A DNA stretch of 64,000 nt, taken from Niallia circulans NBRC 13626. Its GTDB lineage: Bacteria; Bacillota; Bacilli; Bacillales; Cytobacillaceae. The translations under genes and the position numbers were made by a program. The DNA is taken from positions 186,001-250,000 of the forward strand of contig NZ_BCVE01000006.1 in NCBI RefSeq assembly GCF_001591585.1, read 5' to 3'. The notes below the pieces were generated by a model, which worked only from the letters and a program-made list of their open reading frames with translations, was not told where the DNA came from and ran no database searches. Shown one piece after another: positions 1 to 9,631 of this stretch; position 1 is the stretch's first letter, and every line of letters begins with the position of its first letter.

Positions 1-301
1 GACTTACAACACGTTCTACTTTATCTTCCATTTTTCTACTAATGTCCCGTCTATCATCAATTCGGATATTTGTACAAACACGAACAAGCCCTTTTTCAAA
101 AGGAACTTCATGCATAGCTTGGATTACTTCAAATAAAACAGGAAGCTCTCCCTCAATAATTGTATTCATCGGCGTTAATTGGAACCGAATTTGCCCTTTT
201 TCCTCATAACCCATAAGCACTTTTTGTATATCTGCTACATATGCACTTACACTTGGTGTTTGTGTTCCTACTGGTATAACTGTTACATCTACAATTGCCA
301 T
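1..301 (-). CDS. yqgV: YqgV-type thiamine-binding protein (MTH1187 family), 3' end cut by the window
   Basis: The reverse strand reads from ATG at 301 into position 1 with no stop, giving about 100 residues. The start MAIVDVTVIPVGT and the later segment TPMNTIIEGELP are typical of the MTH1187/YqgV family of small ferredoxin-like proteins, which bind thiamine-type ligands and usually have about 100 residues. Only the last few codons should be missing. It lies just downstream of the yqgU-like gene, as I recall for B. subtilis. The family call is by pattern; ligand binding is family knowledge. Confidence 0.75.
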   Translation of the reverse strand, partial: MAIVDVTVIPVGTQTPSVSAYVADIQKVLMGYEEKGQIRFQLTPMNTIIEGELPVLFEVIQAMHEVPFEKGLVRVCTNIRIDDRRDISRKMEDKVERVVS

Positions 302-373
302 TAACTATATTCTCCTTTCAACCGTATATTTAACCATATATAAGACAAGATACTTGATTATGTTCCATGATTA

Positions 374-397
374 TGATGGCATATTTTTATGCCATCA
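374..397 (-). terminator. hairpin after the YqgU-like gene, possible terminator
   Basis: A perfect 9-bp inverted repeat (TGATGGCAT / ATGCCATCA) with a 6-nt loop begins directly after the stop codon at 398. No strong U-tract follows on the minus strand, so termination is only possible; RNA 3'-end protection is an alternative. Confidence 0.4.
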
Positions 398-1525
398 TCA
401 ACTATTGTGAATAGTGGTAGAAAATAAGGAGCTAATTTCGCCCGTTTCCATATCCAGCATATTTTCATAATAATAACCAAATAGACAATATTTTCCATCA
501 CTCGAAATTTGGATAGGCTGATCCTCTAATTCCATTTCCGTATCTATCTTTTTGCTTTCACCTGTTTCCATATTTATTTCAACAAGATTAAAGCCATCTT
601 GATAAGTTTCCGCATTACCACTATTTTTGGGAACAAAAGTAAGAAATTTATTCTCATAAAAAGTATAGTTTGGTACTAACCAATTGGAAAATTTAGATAA
701 TCTAGGTAAGCGGACACTTCCTTGCTTCTTTAATTCAGAATCATAAAAGGTATAAATGGCTTCCTCTTCTTTAGATGAACCGGCCAGAGTAAGGAGATAA
801 CCATTTTTCTCTTCTATAAAATAAATATCAGGTACGTCCCATTCTTTTTCTTCTTTTGTTTCCAAATTGAAAATTTTAAGAGGAGCGTAAAAGGAAGGGG
901 AGCTTTGGTCCCACTCTAAATACATTACTTTTTCCTTTGATTGCCATTGGGGAAAGGGCGTAGACACAGGAAAATCACTTAATTCATTTTCTTGAATATC
1001 CAATACAGATACTTTACTTTCCCAATCCTTGGTGAAAGTAGTAATTAATAGTTCATTTTCACTATAAGGATTCCACGCAAAATCTGTTTCATAGCTTTGC
1101 AATTTTCTAGTAAGCACTTCATTTCCCTTCATATCAATGATATGAATTTCTCCTTCTTCATCAGAAAGAGCATTGTATATTAAAAGTTGATTTTTATTGA
1201 GTATCACATTTGACAATTCTGTTACCGATTCATATAAAGGAATATGCTTTCCAGTATAGATGTTATAAGTGTAAATTTTATTAACACCCTCTACTTTCGC
1301 CGAATAACAAATTGTATCATTCTTTATCCAGCCATATACTTGCTCAAAATCTCCTTCAACTGGACTAATAGGAGGAAGCATCGTGTTGTTATTGATATTT
1401 TTGTCCTTCGCTTCATTTTCACTGGCTGAATTATTCTGTCTTGGTACACAGCCAGACAGAATAAGTGTGAAAAAAGTGAAGAGAAGAACTATTCCTAGTG
1501 TGTTTCTCTTACCTAATGGAAACAT
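398..1525 (-). CDS. yqgU: YqgU-type secreted lipoprotein, beta-propeller-like
   Basis: A 375-residue protein with a lipoprotein signal: positively charged start, hydrophobic run (about residues 11-24) and lipobox LSGC, so the mature protein should begin at Cys26 anchored in the outer leaflet of the membrane. The rest is rich in repeated strand-turn segments (for example ICYSAKVEGVNKIYTYNIYTG and LVEINMETGESKKID), which suggests a beta-propeller-like fold. The AGGAG site 9 nt before ATG 1525 supports the start. It lies between yqgV and the LysM-M14 gene, the place I recall for yqgU. Function is unknown in the family. Confidence 0.65.
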   Translation of the reverse strand: MFPLGKRNTLGIVLLFTFFTLILSGCVPRQNNSASENEAKDKNINNNTMLPPISPVEGDFEQVYGWIKNDTICYSAKVEGVNKIYTYNIYTGKHIPLYESVTELSNVILNKNQLLIYNALSDEEGEIHIIDMKGNEVLTRKLQSYETDFAWNPYSENELLITTFTKDWESKVSVLDIQENELSDFPVSTPFPQWQSKEKVMYLEWDQSSPSFYAPLKIFNLETKEEKEWDVPDIYFIEEKNGYLLTLAGSSKEEEAIYTFYDSELKKQGSVRLPRLSKFSNWLVPNYTFYENKFLTFVPKNSGNAETYQDGFNLVEINMETGESKKIDTEMELEDQPIQISSDGKYCLFGYYYENMLDMETGEISSLFSTTIHNS

Positions 1526-1581
1526 TTTTCACACTCCTATACTACTTTTCATGTTTTATTTACTCTATAGAATAGTAACAT

Positions 1582-1609
1582 AAAAAAGCCGATTTTTTCG
1601 GCTTTTTTT
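1582..1609 (-). terminator. intrinsic terminator after the LysM-M14 peptidase gene
   Basis: The inverted repeat AAAAAAGCCGA / TCGGCTTTTTT has T-runs on both strands, so it could act in both directions. It lies between the peptidase stop at 1699 and the start of the lipoprotein gene at 1525, ending the upstream minus-strand transcript. Confidence 0.8.
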
Positions 1610-1698
1610 CAAATACGCTTTGATATTTTACTAAAATGAGAAATATTCCTCCATAATAGGTGCTTATTTACACTCCATACATTTCATCTACTGTAAAT

Positions 1699-2886
1699 CT
1701 ACAAATATAAAGACGCTAAGAAAATCGTTGATGTGTCATGATAGATTTCAGTAAATTGGGATAGAGGAAGAGGATTTATCCCTTTTCCCAACTCTAATGT
1801 AAATCCTGGCTTTCTAAATTCTTGAATAAACCAATCTTTATAACCAGCATGACTATCTACATTTTGAATGGCTTTATACCCACTCACTCTATAAAATTCA
1901 TTTGCTATCGTTTGCGATTCTGCTGGCTCTAGCCCTTCATAGCCCCAATAAAATTCTTTTCCTTGCGTATGCAATGCTATTAAACAGTCAAAATTCTCTT
2001 TATGCGCAAGCTTCGCCATCACTTGAGCCTCAGGTTCAGACAATGGCGTGTCTCCCGGATAATCTCTTGGTGCTGGCGATTTTGGTTCTTTCCTTTCCTT
2101 TTCAATTTCCCAATTTGCCGGAAATTGATTATTCAAATCAACCCCACGGATATTTGCCTTCCAGCTAGTGAAATCAGTGCTTCCACCATTTATCGAGAAT
2201 AATTTCTCCTTCTCTTCTTCTGGAGGACCATTTAAGACCAAATTAACTCCATCTGGATTGACCATCGGTACAATGGATAAGTCAACAGACTGATATAATG
2301 GCATTGTATGAACACGATGAATATTTGTCCCATTCGTTAAAGATAATAAAAAATCATTCAAAAACACCATTAAAATCGGCGTAGTAATCCATTCATTGGC
2401 ATGGAATGATGCATTTATATGAACCTTTTTTGTACCTTTTCCTATTCTAATTTCCTCAATATTATGTCCTAATACACTTTTACCAATACTCTTCACTTGA
2501 ATGAATGGAAAAATTTTCTTTAATCTAGTTAGATCGACTTGCAAGGAATGATAATCATACTTTTTCTTTCCCTGTACTATTCTTCCAATAATGCGATTTG
2601 GAATATAAATTTCATCGCCTACTTGAAGATTATTCGGATTTACATGTTGGTTTATTAATAAAATACTATCCACTGAAATATTTCTTACTCCTGCCAATTT
2701 CCACAGAGTTTCTCCCTGCTTTATCTTATGAACCTGTAATTCAAATCCAGGTATTTGGATAGTTTCTGAAGCTGCTAATTTATTTGGATTAACATGAGGA
2801 TTACTGTCTAAAATAAGATTCAAGGGAACCATAAAAAGCTGACTATAGTACCAAAGTGTATCTCCTGGTCTCAATTTAATCTCCAT
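1699..2886 (-). CDS. yqgT: LysM-M14 gamma-D-glutamyl-diamino acid endopeptidase-like carboxypeptidase
   Basis: A 395-residue protein with two N-terminal LysM modules (about residues 2-46 and 52-96, ending in IQIPG and IYIPN) that bind peptidoglycan, followed by a zinc M14 peptidase domain. The metal ligands are visible: H162 and E165 in HANEW and H306 in ALHTQG; the catalytic Glu is E365 in TLELGKG. This is the architecture of endopeptidase I of spore-forming bacilli, which cuts gamma-D-Glu-diaminopimelate bonds in peptide stems. No signal peptide is present, so it may act in the cytoplasm or mother cell on recycled muropeptides. GAGGAG precedes the ATG. Position matches yqgT. Confidence 0.85.
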   Translation of the reverse strand: MEIKLRPGDTLWYYSQLFMVPLNLILDSNPHVNPNKLAASETIQIPGFELQVHKIKQGETLWKLAGVRNISVDSILLINQHVNPNNLQVGDEIYIPNRIIGRIVQGKKKYDYHSLQVDLTRLKKIFPFIQVKSIGKSVLGHNIEEIRIGKGTKKVHINASFHANEWITTPILMVFLNDFLLSLTNGTNIHRVHTMPLYQSVDLSIVPMVNPDGVNLVLNGPPEEEKEKLFSINGGSTDFTSWKANIRGVDLNNQFPANWEIEKERKEPKSPAPRDYPGDTPLSEPEAQVMAKLAHKENFDCLIALHTQGKEFYWGYEGLEPAESQTIANEFYRVSGYKAIQNVDSHAGYKDWFIQEFRKPGFTLELGKGINPLPLSQFTEIYHDTSTIFLASLYL

Positions 2887-2959
2887 ATGCCCACTCCTCT
2901 CCCTATATATATATGAACCGCACTAAAAAACATTACTTATGGTACTTTTTCTTATTCAT

Positions 2960-3007
2960 AAAAAAAGCTTTGTGACAAAGTAGGTATTTCTACATTTATC
3001 ACAAAGC
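2960..3007 (-). terminator. intrinsic terminator after the LtaS-family gene
   Basis: The stem GCTTTGTGA / TCACAAAGC is followed on the minus strand by a run of seven T. It lies just past the stop of the LtaS-like gene at 3017. Confidence 0.8.
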
Positions 3008-3016
3008 TCCATCATT

Positions 3017-4915
3017 CTACTCTTTTTTATTCGCTTCTTCCACTATCTCAAGCATCCCTTTTTCTTTATCATAGAACCGCAATAAGTCTCCATAAATAAT
3101 ACTATCAGAATACTGCAATTCTAAATTCGCCTGCTCTATATAAGGCTCACACCCGTCTCCATTGACTGCTTCTCCAGTTGCTCGATCATAACAAACTTCT
3201 TTCGTATACACATAATCATTTGTGATAAAGCTGCCATCTCGTAAGACAACAAACGGATCCTTGTTATCAGAGAAAAGATCAGATCCAAATTGAATATCAT
3301 TTTTTGTCTCGATCCCGAGCAAATGAAGAAGAGTCGGCTTGATATCCACTTGACCAGATACTGTTGACAATGTTTTCCCTTCCATTCCTGGAATATGGAT
3401 AACAAAAGGCACTCTTTGTAATTGAGTGCTTACAAAAGGAGTCACTTCTTCTCCTAATAACTCACTCATTGCTTTATTATGATTTTCCGAAATGCCATTA
3501 TGATCTCCATACAGTACAATAATGCTATTTTCATAGAGACCTTCTTCTTTTAGTTTCTCAATAAAATTTTTCAATGCTTCATCCTGATAACGGACAGTAG
3601 GAATATAATTATTCAGTGTTTTACTGCCGGTTGTTAATGGCTCGATAAATTTGTCTTCCTCTTCTAACTCAAAAGGAAAATGATTTGTCAGCGTAATAAA
3701 TTTACTATAAAAAGGCTGCGGCATTTCTTTTAAATGAGCGATTGATTGCTCGAAGAAGTCAATATCCTTCAGCCCCCAGCCAACAGAGTTTTCCTCATTC
3801 ACCTCATAATCATTAATCTCATAAAATCGTTGGTATCCTATACTTTGGTACATAATATCACGATTCCAGAAACTCTTATTATTTGCATGTAAGGAAGCTG
3901 TGTAATATCCATTTTCATTTAAAATTTCAGGAGTTGCCTGATATTCATTTCCAGAATGAGTAAAGAAAACAGCCCCTCTACTTAATGGATACAATGAATT
4001 TTCCACAATGAATTCCGAATCTGAAGTTTTACCTTGTCCAGTTTGGTGGTAGAAATTTTCAAAATAGAAGCTCTGTTTAATAAAATCATTTAAAAATGGT
4101 GAAATTTCTTCGCCATTAACTTCTCGATTGATTGTAAACGACTGAGTAGACTCTAGACTAACCATGATTACATTTTTACCTTTAGCAATACCAAACATGT
4201 CCTTATTTGGTTCTGTATAATTTGCCTGATTATAATTAACCATATCTGTTAATTCACTGCCATCTGCAAATGCTCTTTGTGCAGAAGTCTTTGTTTGCAG
4301 AAAAATATCATAAAGTTGATAATTATATGTTCCAATATTTTTCACTAAAAGCTCTCTATCAAATGTTCGAGTTAACAATTGCGTTCTTTGCGTTTCTGCT
4401 AAACTTAGATTAAAAAAAGCTAAGCTTATCGTAAGTAAATAGAAAATACTCTTGTGAACTCTTGTGTATTTCGGAATTTTTACAAAGGCTGGTTTCTTTT
4501 TCATAATGACAATAAGCAAAATAATATCAACAAAGAAAAGAATATCCGTAACATGGATTAACTCTCTAATACTACTTCCTAAATCACTCATATTACTTGT
4601 TTGAAATAAAAGCGGCAGAGTTAAAAAATCTGTATAAACTCGATAAAAAACCACATTTGCGTACAAAACAAACGAGAGAATCAGACTTGAAATTAATATA
4701 TATCTCTTTTGATTTTTTTCTGAGAAAAACATGGATATTCCTAGTATAAATAATATGGAACTTAAAGGATTAATGATTAATATGAATTGTTGAATCCAAT
4801 TTTCAATTTTAATATCAAAGCTTGTAATATAGGCAATATTTGTTTTAATCCATAGTAAAACTGTTGCAATCGTTATAAGTGACAGCTTTGACCACTCCAA
4901 TTTTTTCTTAAACAA
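3017..4915 (-). CDS. yqgS: LtaS-family lipoteichoic acid synthase-like phosphoglycerol transferase
   Basis: A 632-residue protein with about five N-terminal membrane segments within residues 10-175 and an extracellular sulfatase-like domain. Catalytic features of LtaS enzymes are visible: E255 in MVSLEST, the nucleophile Thr297 in GQGKTSDSE, and D471-H472 in LYGDHNG, all metal or active-site residues in the Staphylococcus aureus enzyme. The family moves glycerol phosphate from phosphatidylglycerol to growing lipoteichoic acid or a primer. B. subtilis has several paralogues; the neighbourhood fits yqgS. The start is TTG with AGGAGG 8 nt upstream. Which paralogue role it plays cannot be told from sequence. 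Confidence 0.85.
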   Translation of the reverse strand: MFKKKLEWSKLSLITIATVLLWIKTNIAYITSFDIKIENWIQQFILIINPLSSILFILGISMFFSEKNQKRYILISSLILSFVLYANVVFYRVYTDFLTLPLLFQTSNMSDLGSSIRELIHVTDILFFVDIILLIVIMKKKPAFVKIPKYTRVHKSIFYLLTISLAFFNLSLAETQRTQLLTRTFDRELLVKNIGTYNYQLYDIFLQTKTSAQRAFADGSELTDMVNYNQANYTEPNKDMFGIAKGKNVIMVSLESTQSFTINREVNGEEISPFLNDFIKQSFYFENFYHQTGQGKTSDSEFIVENSLYPLSRGAVFFTHSGNEYQATPEILNENGYYTASLHANNKSFWNRDIMYQSIGYQRFYEINDYEVNEENSVGWGLKDIDFFEQSIAHLKEMPQPFYSKFITLTNHFPFELEEEDKFIEPLTTGSKTLNNYIPTVRYQDEALKNFIEKLKEEGLYENSIIVLYGDHNGISENHNKAMSELLGEEVTPFVSTQLQRVPFVIHIPGMEGKTLSTVSGQVDIKPTLLHLLGIETKNDIQFGSDLFSDNKDPFVVLRDGSFITNDYVYTKEVCYDRATGEAVNGDGCEPYIEQANLELQYSDSIIYGDLLRFYDKEKGMLEIVEEANKKE

Positions 4916-5133
4916 TGGTGAATCCTCCTAACTATTGATCAAACAAAATCTCGAAAATTATCACTTTACACATTTTACAATATTTTTATTATATAAAGCT
5001 AATCTTTATGAAATTTTAATCTAATTTTCATCTTTGTGTATTATTATAATAGCTTACTCTTTTTTAAACGTCCAATCAGACGAAAAGTTTCAGAAATTTT
5101 ATCGTAATTATTCCTATCATTTAAAATACCTAA

Positions 5134-5170
5134 AAAAAATCTCCTTCCAAACGGAAGAAGATTTTTTTCA
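5134..5170 (-). terminator. intrinsic terminator after glcK
   Basis: Interrupted stem AAAAAAATCT-TTCC / GGAA-AGATTTTTTT with an AAAC loop. T-runs on both sides could serve either strand; the glcK stop is at 5206. Confidence 0.7.
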
Positions 5171-5205
5171 TTCTTAATAATCCTATCTATTTGTACCTAG
5201 CTCGA

Positions 5206-6171
5206 TTAACTTTTAGCCAACCACGCAGCACCAATTACCCCTGCTGTATTTCCAAGAGTCGCAACATCAATGACAGTTGACTCTGCTACACTTTTAAAGG
5301 AAAATTTCATAAAATTCTCTTTTACAGGATCTAACAGGACATCTCCAGCTTTTGATACTCCTCCACCTATGACAATTTTCTCAGGATTTAACGTATTAGC
5401 AATATTTGCTAACACTAGCCCTAAATGAAATGCAACAAATTGAACGATTTCATTAGCTAATTCGTCCCCTCCTTTAGCTGCATCGAATACATCTTTTGCT
5501 GTAATCGCCCCTTCTTGATCTAGTAACGAATGAAGCTCGCTTAATGTATGTCTTTCCGCTAATCTTTCTTTCGTTAAACGAACAATTCCCGTTGCAGATG
5601 CAATCGTTTCTAAACAGCCAGTTTTCCCACAGTTACAAGGAGCTCCATTTTCCACAATTGCAGTTAGATGACCTATTTCACCAGCAGCTCCTTTAACGCC
5701 TTGCACAATATCTCCATTAATAATAACGCCTCCGCCAACACCAGTACCCAGTGTTACGCAAACTAAATCCTTTGCTCCTTCTCCAGCTCCCTTCCACATT
5801 TCACCTAAAGCAGCACAGTTAGCATCATTATCAATCGTTACTGGCAATCCTAAATCTGCTTCAAGGCGAGCCTTTAAAGGAAAATTATCGGGCCAGCCTA
5901 AATTTACCGTATTAAAAATAATTCCTGTTTCATAATCAAAAGGACCTGGCGCACCCATTCCTGCACCTAAAACATCCTCTTTCGAATGACCTAATTCCTT
6001 CAATTTAGCATCAATGGATTTTGCAATATCAGATGTTATATTTTTCCCTTCCTCAGAATTATCTGTTGGGATTTCCCAATGATCAATTAAATCGCCATTT
6101 AAAGATAAAAAAGCAATTTTCACCGTTGTTCCGCCTAAATCTATTCCAGCTACCCATTTTTCTTGCATCAC
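5206..6171 (-). CDS. glcK: glucokinase (ROK family)
   Basis: A 321-residue ROK kinase that phosphorylates glucose to glucose 6-phosphate with ATP in the cytoplasm. The N-terminal phosphate-binding loop GIDLGGTTVK, the sugar-site segment DNDANCAALGE, the glycine loop TLGTGVGGG, the ROK zinc motif with CNCGKTGCLE, and a late GGGVSKAG loop are all present. Length equals the recalled B. subtilis GlcK. The first codon is GTG at 6171, followed at once by ATG 6168; either may be used. The TGA stop of yqgQ lies at 6168-6170, so the two genes overlap and should be translationally coupled. Confidence 0.93.
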   Translation of the reverse strand: MMQEKWVAGIDLGGTTVKIAFLSLNGDLIDHWEIPTDNSEEGKNITSDIAKSIDAKLKELGHSKEDVLGAGMGAPGPFDYETGIIFNTVNLGWPDNFPLKARLEADLGLPVTIDNDANCAALGEMWKGAGEGAKDLVCVTLGTGVGGGVIINGDIVQGVKGAAGEIGHLTAIVENGAPCNCGKTGCLETIASATGIVRLTKERLAERHTLSELHSLLDQEGAITAKDVFDAAKGGDELANEIVQFVAFHLGLVLANIANTLNPEKIVIGGGVSKAGDVLLDPVKENFMKFSFKSVAESTVIDVATLGNTAGVIGAAWLAKS

Positions 6172-6383
6172 ACATTCCCCCGATTTCTCTTATCCTCTAA
6201 GTATTGTATTTCTTGATTAAGCAGTCGCATAGCAGAATCGAATTCTTGTTCTTTTATTAATTGAGATTGATATAATTCTTTAATTTCGGATTTCATTAAT
6301 TGTAAATCGCCTACTCGATCTCCAACATAAATGATTGTCCCGTACTTTTTTAAAAACTGCTGCACGTCATAAATTGTTTGCAT
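6168..6383 (-). CDS. yqgQ: YqgQ family small protein
   Basis: A 71-residue helical protein beginning MQTIYDVQQFLKKYG, a YqgQ (DUF910) family member found beside glcK in bacilli. The start at 6383 is chosen over an upstream codon at 6431 because GAGGGG lies 5 nt before this ATG and the length then matches the family. It precedes and overlaps glcK, forming one operon. Function is unknown; a link to glucose phosphorylation is only suggested by gene order. Confidence 0.8.
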   Translation of the reverse strand: MQTIYDVQQFLKKYGTIIYVGDRVGDLQLMKSEIKELYQSQLIKEQEFDSAMRLLNQEIQYLEDKRNRGNV

Positions 6384-6665
6384 GGTACCCCTCGATTTCA
6401 TTCTTTTTCTATCCACTGCAAAGGTTTGCATAAAGTGATAAATTAATCGTTTTCAAATTAAGTATAAAGGATACGGACTGTTTCCTCAACAGCAGATTCT
6501 TTTCCCTTATTAGGAAAGTAAATATATGTTTAAAGCTAGAAAACAAAAGATATTCCCTCCTCTTTCTTCTTTTATCATAATTTTCTTTTCCATACATATA
6601 TTTAAAGAAGTATAGATGAGACAGGCTCATATTTTGAGCATACTTAACATGGAGCGGTGAAAATA

Positions 6666-7538
6666 ATGAAAAAAGATTTTATTCGTTTAAGTCTTTCTCT
6701 TATTATCCTTATTTCTATTTTCTATATTTTTCAACAAAAGCAGATTGCTAAGGAGAGTATCACCTATTTTCCGATTGATCCTACTGTCACTTTTCCGAAA
6801 GCAAACACAACTCTTACTTTTAGTAAAAAAAGATTTGATGAATACAGTATTCTTTGGGAGAGCCATTCATCCATTAATAAGGTCGCATATTTACGGCAGG
6901 ATATGAGCTTATTGTATGCAAATGGAAAACTAATAAACACAATGGGAGAATGGAAACAAAACACTTTGGAGCTTTCAGGAAAAAAAACAATCGTGGAAAG
7001 AGAAAGTAACTTTTTACAAGCAATAACTTTTCATTATGCGGAAATACACGATAGTAGTGAAAGAATTTTCAGTTCACAAAAAACTTCCACGGACAACTTA
7101 TATATTATTAACTCCAAGTTTGAAAATGCTCCCCTAACTTTTCATACTGCCAGTAACTTAACAGAAAAGGATTGGGCAAAGACCTTAGAGAAAGAAGCAT
7201 TAAACAATGTAGAGTATGCTTATCTTCAAGTATTAAAAAAATTCCATATTTCACCTGAGCAATATCATACAAAACTATTACTTACAGACTTAATCAACTA
7301 TAACGATGCACCTCTCCCGAACTTTTCAAAAGAACAAAGCGCAAAAATAATTGGACAACTAACAGAGGGGCTCTATAAAAATTATTTTCTTGGCGTTATA
7401 AAAGAAGATGGAACCATTGCTGATCCCATCGGTAGTTCTATTCCTGTATTATTAATTAATGATAACCATCTTCTTATCTTATTTACAACAGTAGATGGTG
7501 AGGCAATTGTTTTAAGACAACAAATATCTACTCTTTAA
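6666..7538 (+). CDS. membrane-anchored protein of unknown function
   Basis: A 290-residue protein with an N-terminal hydrophobic anchor (about residues 5-24, LSLSLIILISIFYIF) and a probably extracellular remainder with no motif I recognise. ATG 6666 is preferred to GTG 6657: the GGAG at 6651-6654 is 11 nt from the ATG but only 2 nt from the GTG. It is a lone plus-strand gene between yqgQ and gluP. Its last 11 bases overlap the 3' end of gluP on the other strand, so the two genes converge tail to tail. I do not recall a counterpart at this place in B. subtilis. Confidence 0.65.
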   Translation: MKKDFIRLSLSLIILISIFYIFQQKQIAKESITYFPIDPTVTFPKANTTLTFSKKRFDEYSILWESHSSINKVAYLRQDMSLLYANGKLINTMGEWKQNTLELSGKKTIVERESNFLQAITFHYAEIHDSSERIFSSQKTSTDNLYIINSKFENAPLTFHTASNLTEKDWAKTLEKEALNNVEYAYLQVLKKFHISPEQYHTKLLLTDLINYNDAPLPNFSKEQSAKIIGQLTEGLYKNYFLGVIKEDGTIADPIGSSIPVLLINDNHLLILFTTVDGEAIVLRQQISTL

Positions 7539-9045
7539 TTTTATCCCATAATAGAAGATATTTAGAATTGTTTTCGTCCAACTTTATCGCTGATTGTAAA
7601 TACTTCCTTGCTTCTTCCAAGTTCTTATTATATATACTTACAACCGCTAAATTATAATATGCTTCATGAAATTCTGGATTTATCGCGATTGTTTTTTGCA
7701 GGTTCTTCTCTGCATCATTTAGATTACTCTTCTTAAGTTGAATATAAGAAAGTAAAAAGTAGTAATCTTCATTATTCTTTGGTTCCAGTTTCTCCAAAGC
7801 CAATTCAGCCTGATGAAATTTCTCATCATGGATATAATCATGGATCAGCATATAGGCTGATTGTTCTTGTCTTTGCAATACATCTTGATGGAATGAATAA
7901 AGGACACCTATTCCCAAAAGCAGTATAGTAACAAAGGCGGCACCAAGCTGGATTTTCCAGTTTTTTTTCTTTGGAAAATGAACAATCGCTGTGGCTAAGA
8001 AGCCGCCTATCAAACCACCAATATGTCCTGCATTATCGATTCCTTGTATAGTAAAACCAAAAATAAGATTGATAATTATGATGATAATGACATTCCAGCC
8101 CATTACACGAAAAAATAGCTGGGGAAAGCGCCACGCAAAATAAAGAAGTGCACCAAAACAGCCAAAAATCGCGCCGCTTGCACCAGCCGATAAAGACGGA
8201 CTTAATAAATAACTAGCAAATACCCCACTAAACCCAGCAAATAAATAAATAAACATAAATCGGCTCGATCCAAAAATCCGCTCAATCAATGGTCCAACAT
8301 AATATAGAGCAATGGAATTCATAAGTAAATGCAAAATACCAATATGTAAAAAAACAGGTGTTACAAATCGCCACCATTCCCCATTGGCAATTAAATAATT
8401 TACTTTTGCTCCCCATTTAATTAACGTTTCACTGTTTGTACTTCCGCCACTTAATTCCATTAAGAAAAATACAATCACTTGAATAGCAATGAAAAAATAC
8501 GTGATACATGGTTTTCCAAAATTAAATAACTGTCTTTCTTCTTTTTCATTTTGTCTTAAGCGTGTAAAGATAGCATCTTTATATTTTTGAATATGCGTTT
8601 CTCGCTCTGCTTCCGTTTCTGGCATACCTTGTAATTCTGCTATTTTAAACTCTCCTATTTCCCAGTCTTGGACGGATCGATCAAGAAGAACTGTTTCAAT
8701 TTGTATTTTTTTATTTGGGCTTAAAAATACTGGATTGATAATATGTTCATATGAATCTACAGGCGGATAAGCAGATATATAAATGCTCACCACCCTAAGG
8801 GAACGACTATGCAGCGAACTTCTTATCCTTTCAGCATTTAACGCTGTCCTTTCTATATCCCTGCTTAACCAATTACTCCAGTTAATATCGATTTGAAATA
8901 AGCGAATAACGGGAGATTTTGATTTATTCTCTTGAGCCTCTAGCCATATTTCTTGTTGATCTTCTGATAAGTAGATAATTTTATACTGATATTCATTTAC
9001 TAGTATATGGATGATTCTCCAATACTTATAATGTTCTAGCTCCAT
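7528..9045 (-). CDS. gluP: rhomboid intramembrane serine protease with C-terminal TPR (GluP)
   Basis: A 505-residue protein with an N-terminal cytosolic domain (1-180), a rhomboid core of about seven membrane helices (180-375) and C-terminal tetratricopeptide repeats (about 390-505). The catalytic dyad is clear: Ser290 in GASGAIFG and His341 in NAGHIGG, with the oxyanion-side Asn243 in LLMNS. It cleaves membrane proteins within or near transmembrane segments; B. subtilis GluP (YqgP) is linked to magnesium-transporter turnover and glucose export. Length and order match that protein. The 3' end overlaps a convergent plus-strand gene. Confidence 0.92.
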   Translation of the reverse strand: MELEHYKYWRIIHILVNEYQYKIIYLSEDQQEIWLEAQENKSKSPVIRLFQIDINWSNWLSRDIERTALNAERIRSSLHSRSLRVVSIYISAYPPVDSYEHIINPVFLSPNKKIQIETVLLDRSVQDWEIGEFKIAELQGMPETEAERETHIQKYKDAIFTRLRQNEKEERQLFNFGKPCITYFFIAIQVIVFFLMELSGGSTNSETLIKWGAKVNYLIANGEWWRFVTPVFLHIGILHLLMNSIALYYVGPLIERIFGSSRFMFIYLFAGFSGVFASYLLSPSLSAGASGAIFGCFGALLYFAWRFPQLFFRVMGWNVIIIIIINLIFGFTIQGIDNAGHIGGLIGGFLATAIVHFPKKKNWKIQLGAAFVTILLLGIGVLYSFHQDVLQRQEQSAYMLIHDYIHDEKFHQAELALEKLEPKNNEDYYFLLSYIQLKKSNLNDAEKNLQKTIAINPEFHEAYYNLAVVSIYNKNLEEARKYLQSAIKLDENNSKYLLLWDKIKE

Positions 9046-9631
9046 CTGTTCTCTCCCTACTCTCCGAACATCCTGAAAGGTAATGACACTATATTCTTCA
9101 AGTTCTTAAAAATAGTTGCTTTTTAAGGAAATACGCTTTCTATGTAACAATACTATATATGTTTCTTTTTTCCTTCATTTCATTTAAATGTCACAAAATC
9201 CATCTTTCATTTTAGCTTATTTTATGTATTTTATAAATGAAAGTGACATTCGACAAGCATATCGCTTGAAGATATGAACGTTATTATTTGTTATTACCTT
9301 TTTAAAAAGATTAAAAACACATTTGGTAAAAGGAAAAAAGGATAGAACAAAAGTAACCAATTGGTACCATTATGTTGCGGACACTCTGTGTATACCTTCT
9401 CCCTTTTCGGGATCTATTTATCATATTTTCAAAAAATCCAATTAAAGATATTTATATATGACCAAAATCTTGATATTATCCATTTGAGAACGAACGTTCG
9501 AATAGATATTAAGATAGCAATTATTTAACACTATGTCAAAGGATATCAACCAATTACCGTATACAAAAAGCGGAAAGTCTTACTGTATCAAATAAAAATC
9601 TTTAAAATTTAACTATGAGGTCTTTTATAAT
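9046..9631. other. intergenic region upstream of gluP and of the dinB remnant
   Basis: This 586-base stretch separates two divergent genes and contains no convincing gene. It holds a discontinuous inverted repeat at 9184-9251 (AAATGTCAC, a 9-nt insertion, CTTTCATTT, then AAATGAAAG-TGACATT on the other side). It also holds a 10-bp palindrome CGAACGTTCG near 9491-9500. The gluP promoter should lie at its left end, but I cannot pick hexamers with confidence. Confidence 0.4.

Noticed and set aside
6409-6630. 73-codon frame upstream of yqgQ
   Set aside because: It overlaps the yqgQ leader, has an AT-driven residue make-up and no ribosome site; it looks like chance.
9491-9500. CGAACGTTCG palindrome as a LexA (DinR) box
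   Set aside because: The Bacillus LexA site has CGAAC and GTTCG separated by four bases. Here the halves touch, so the geometry is wrong.
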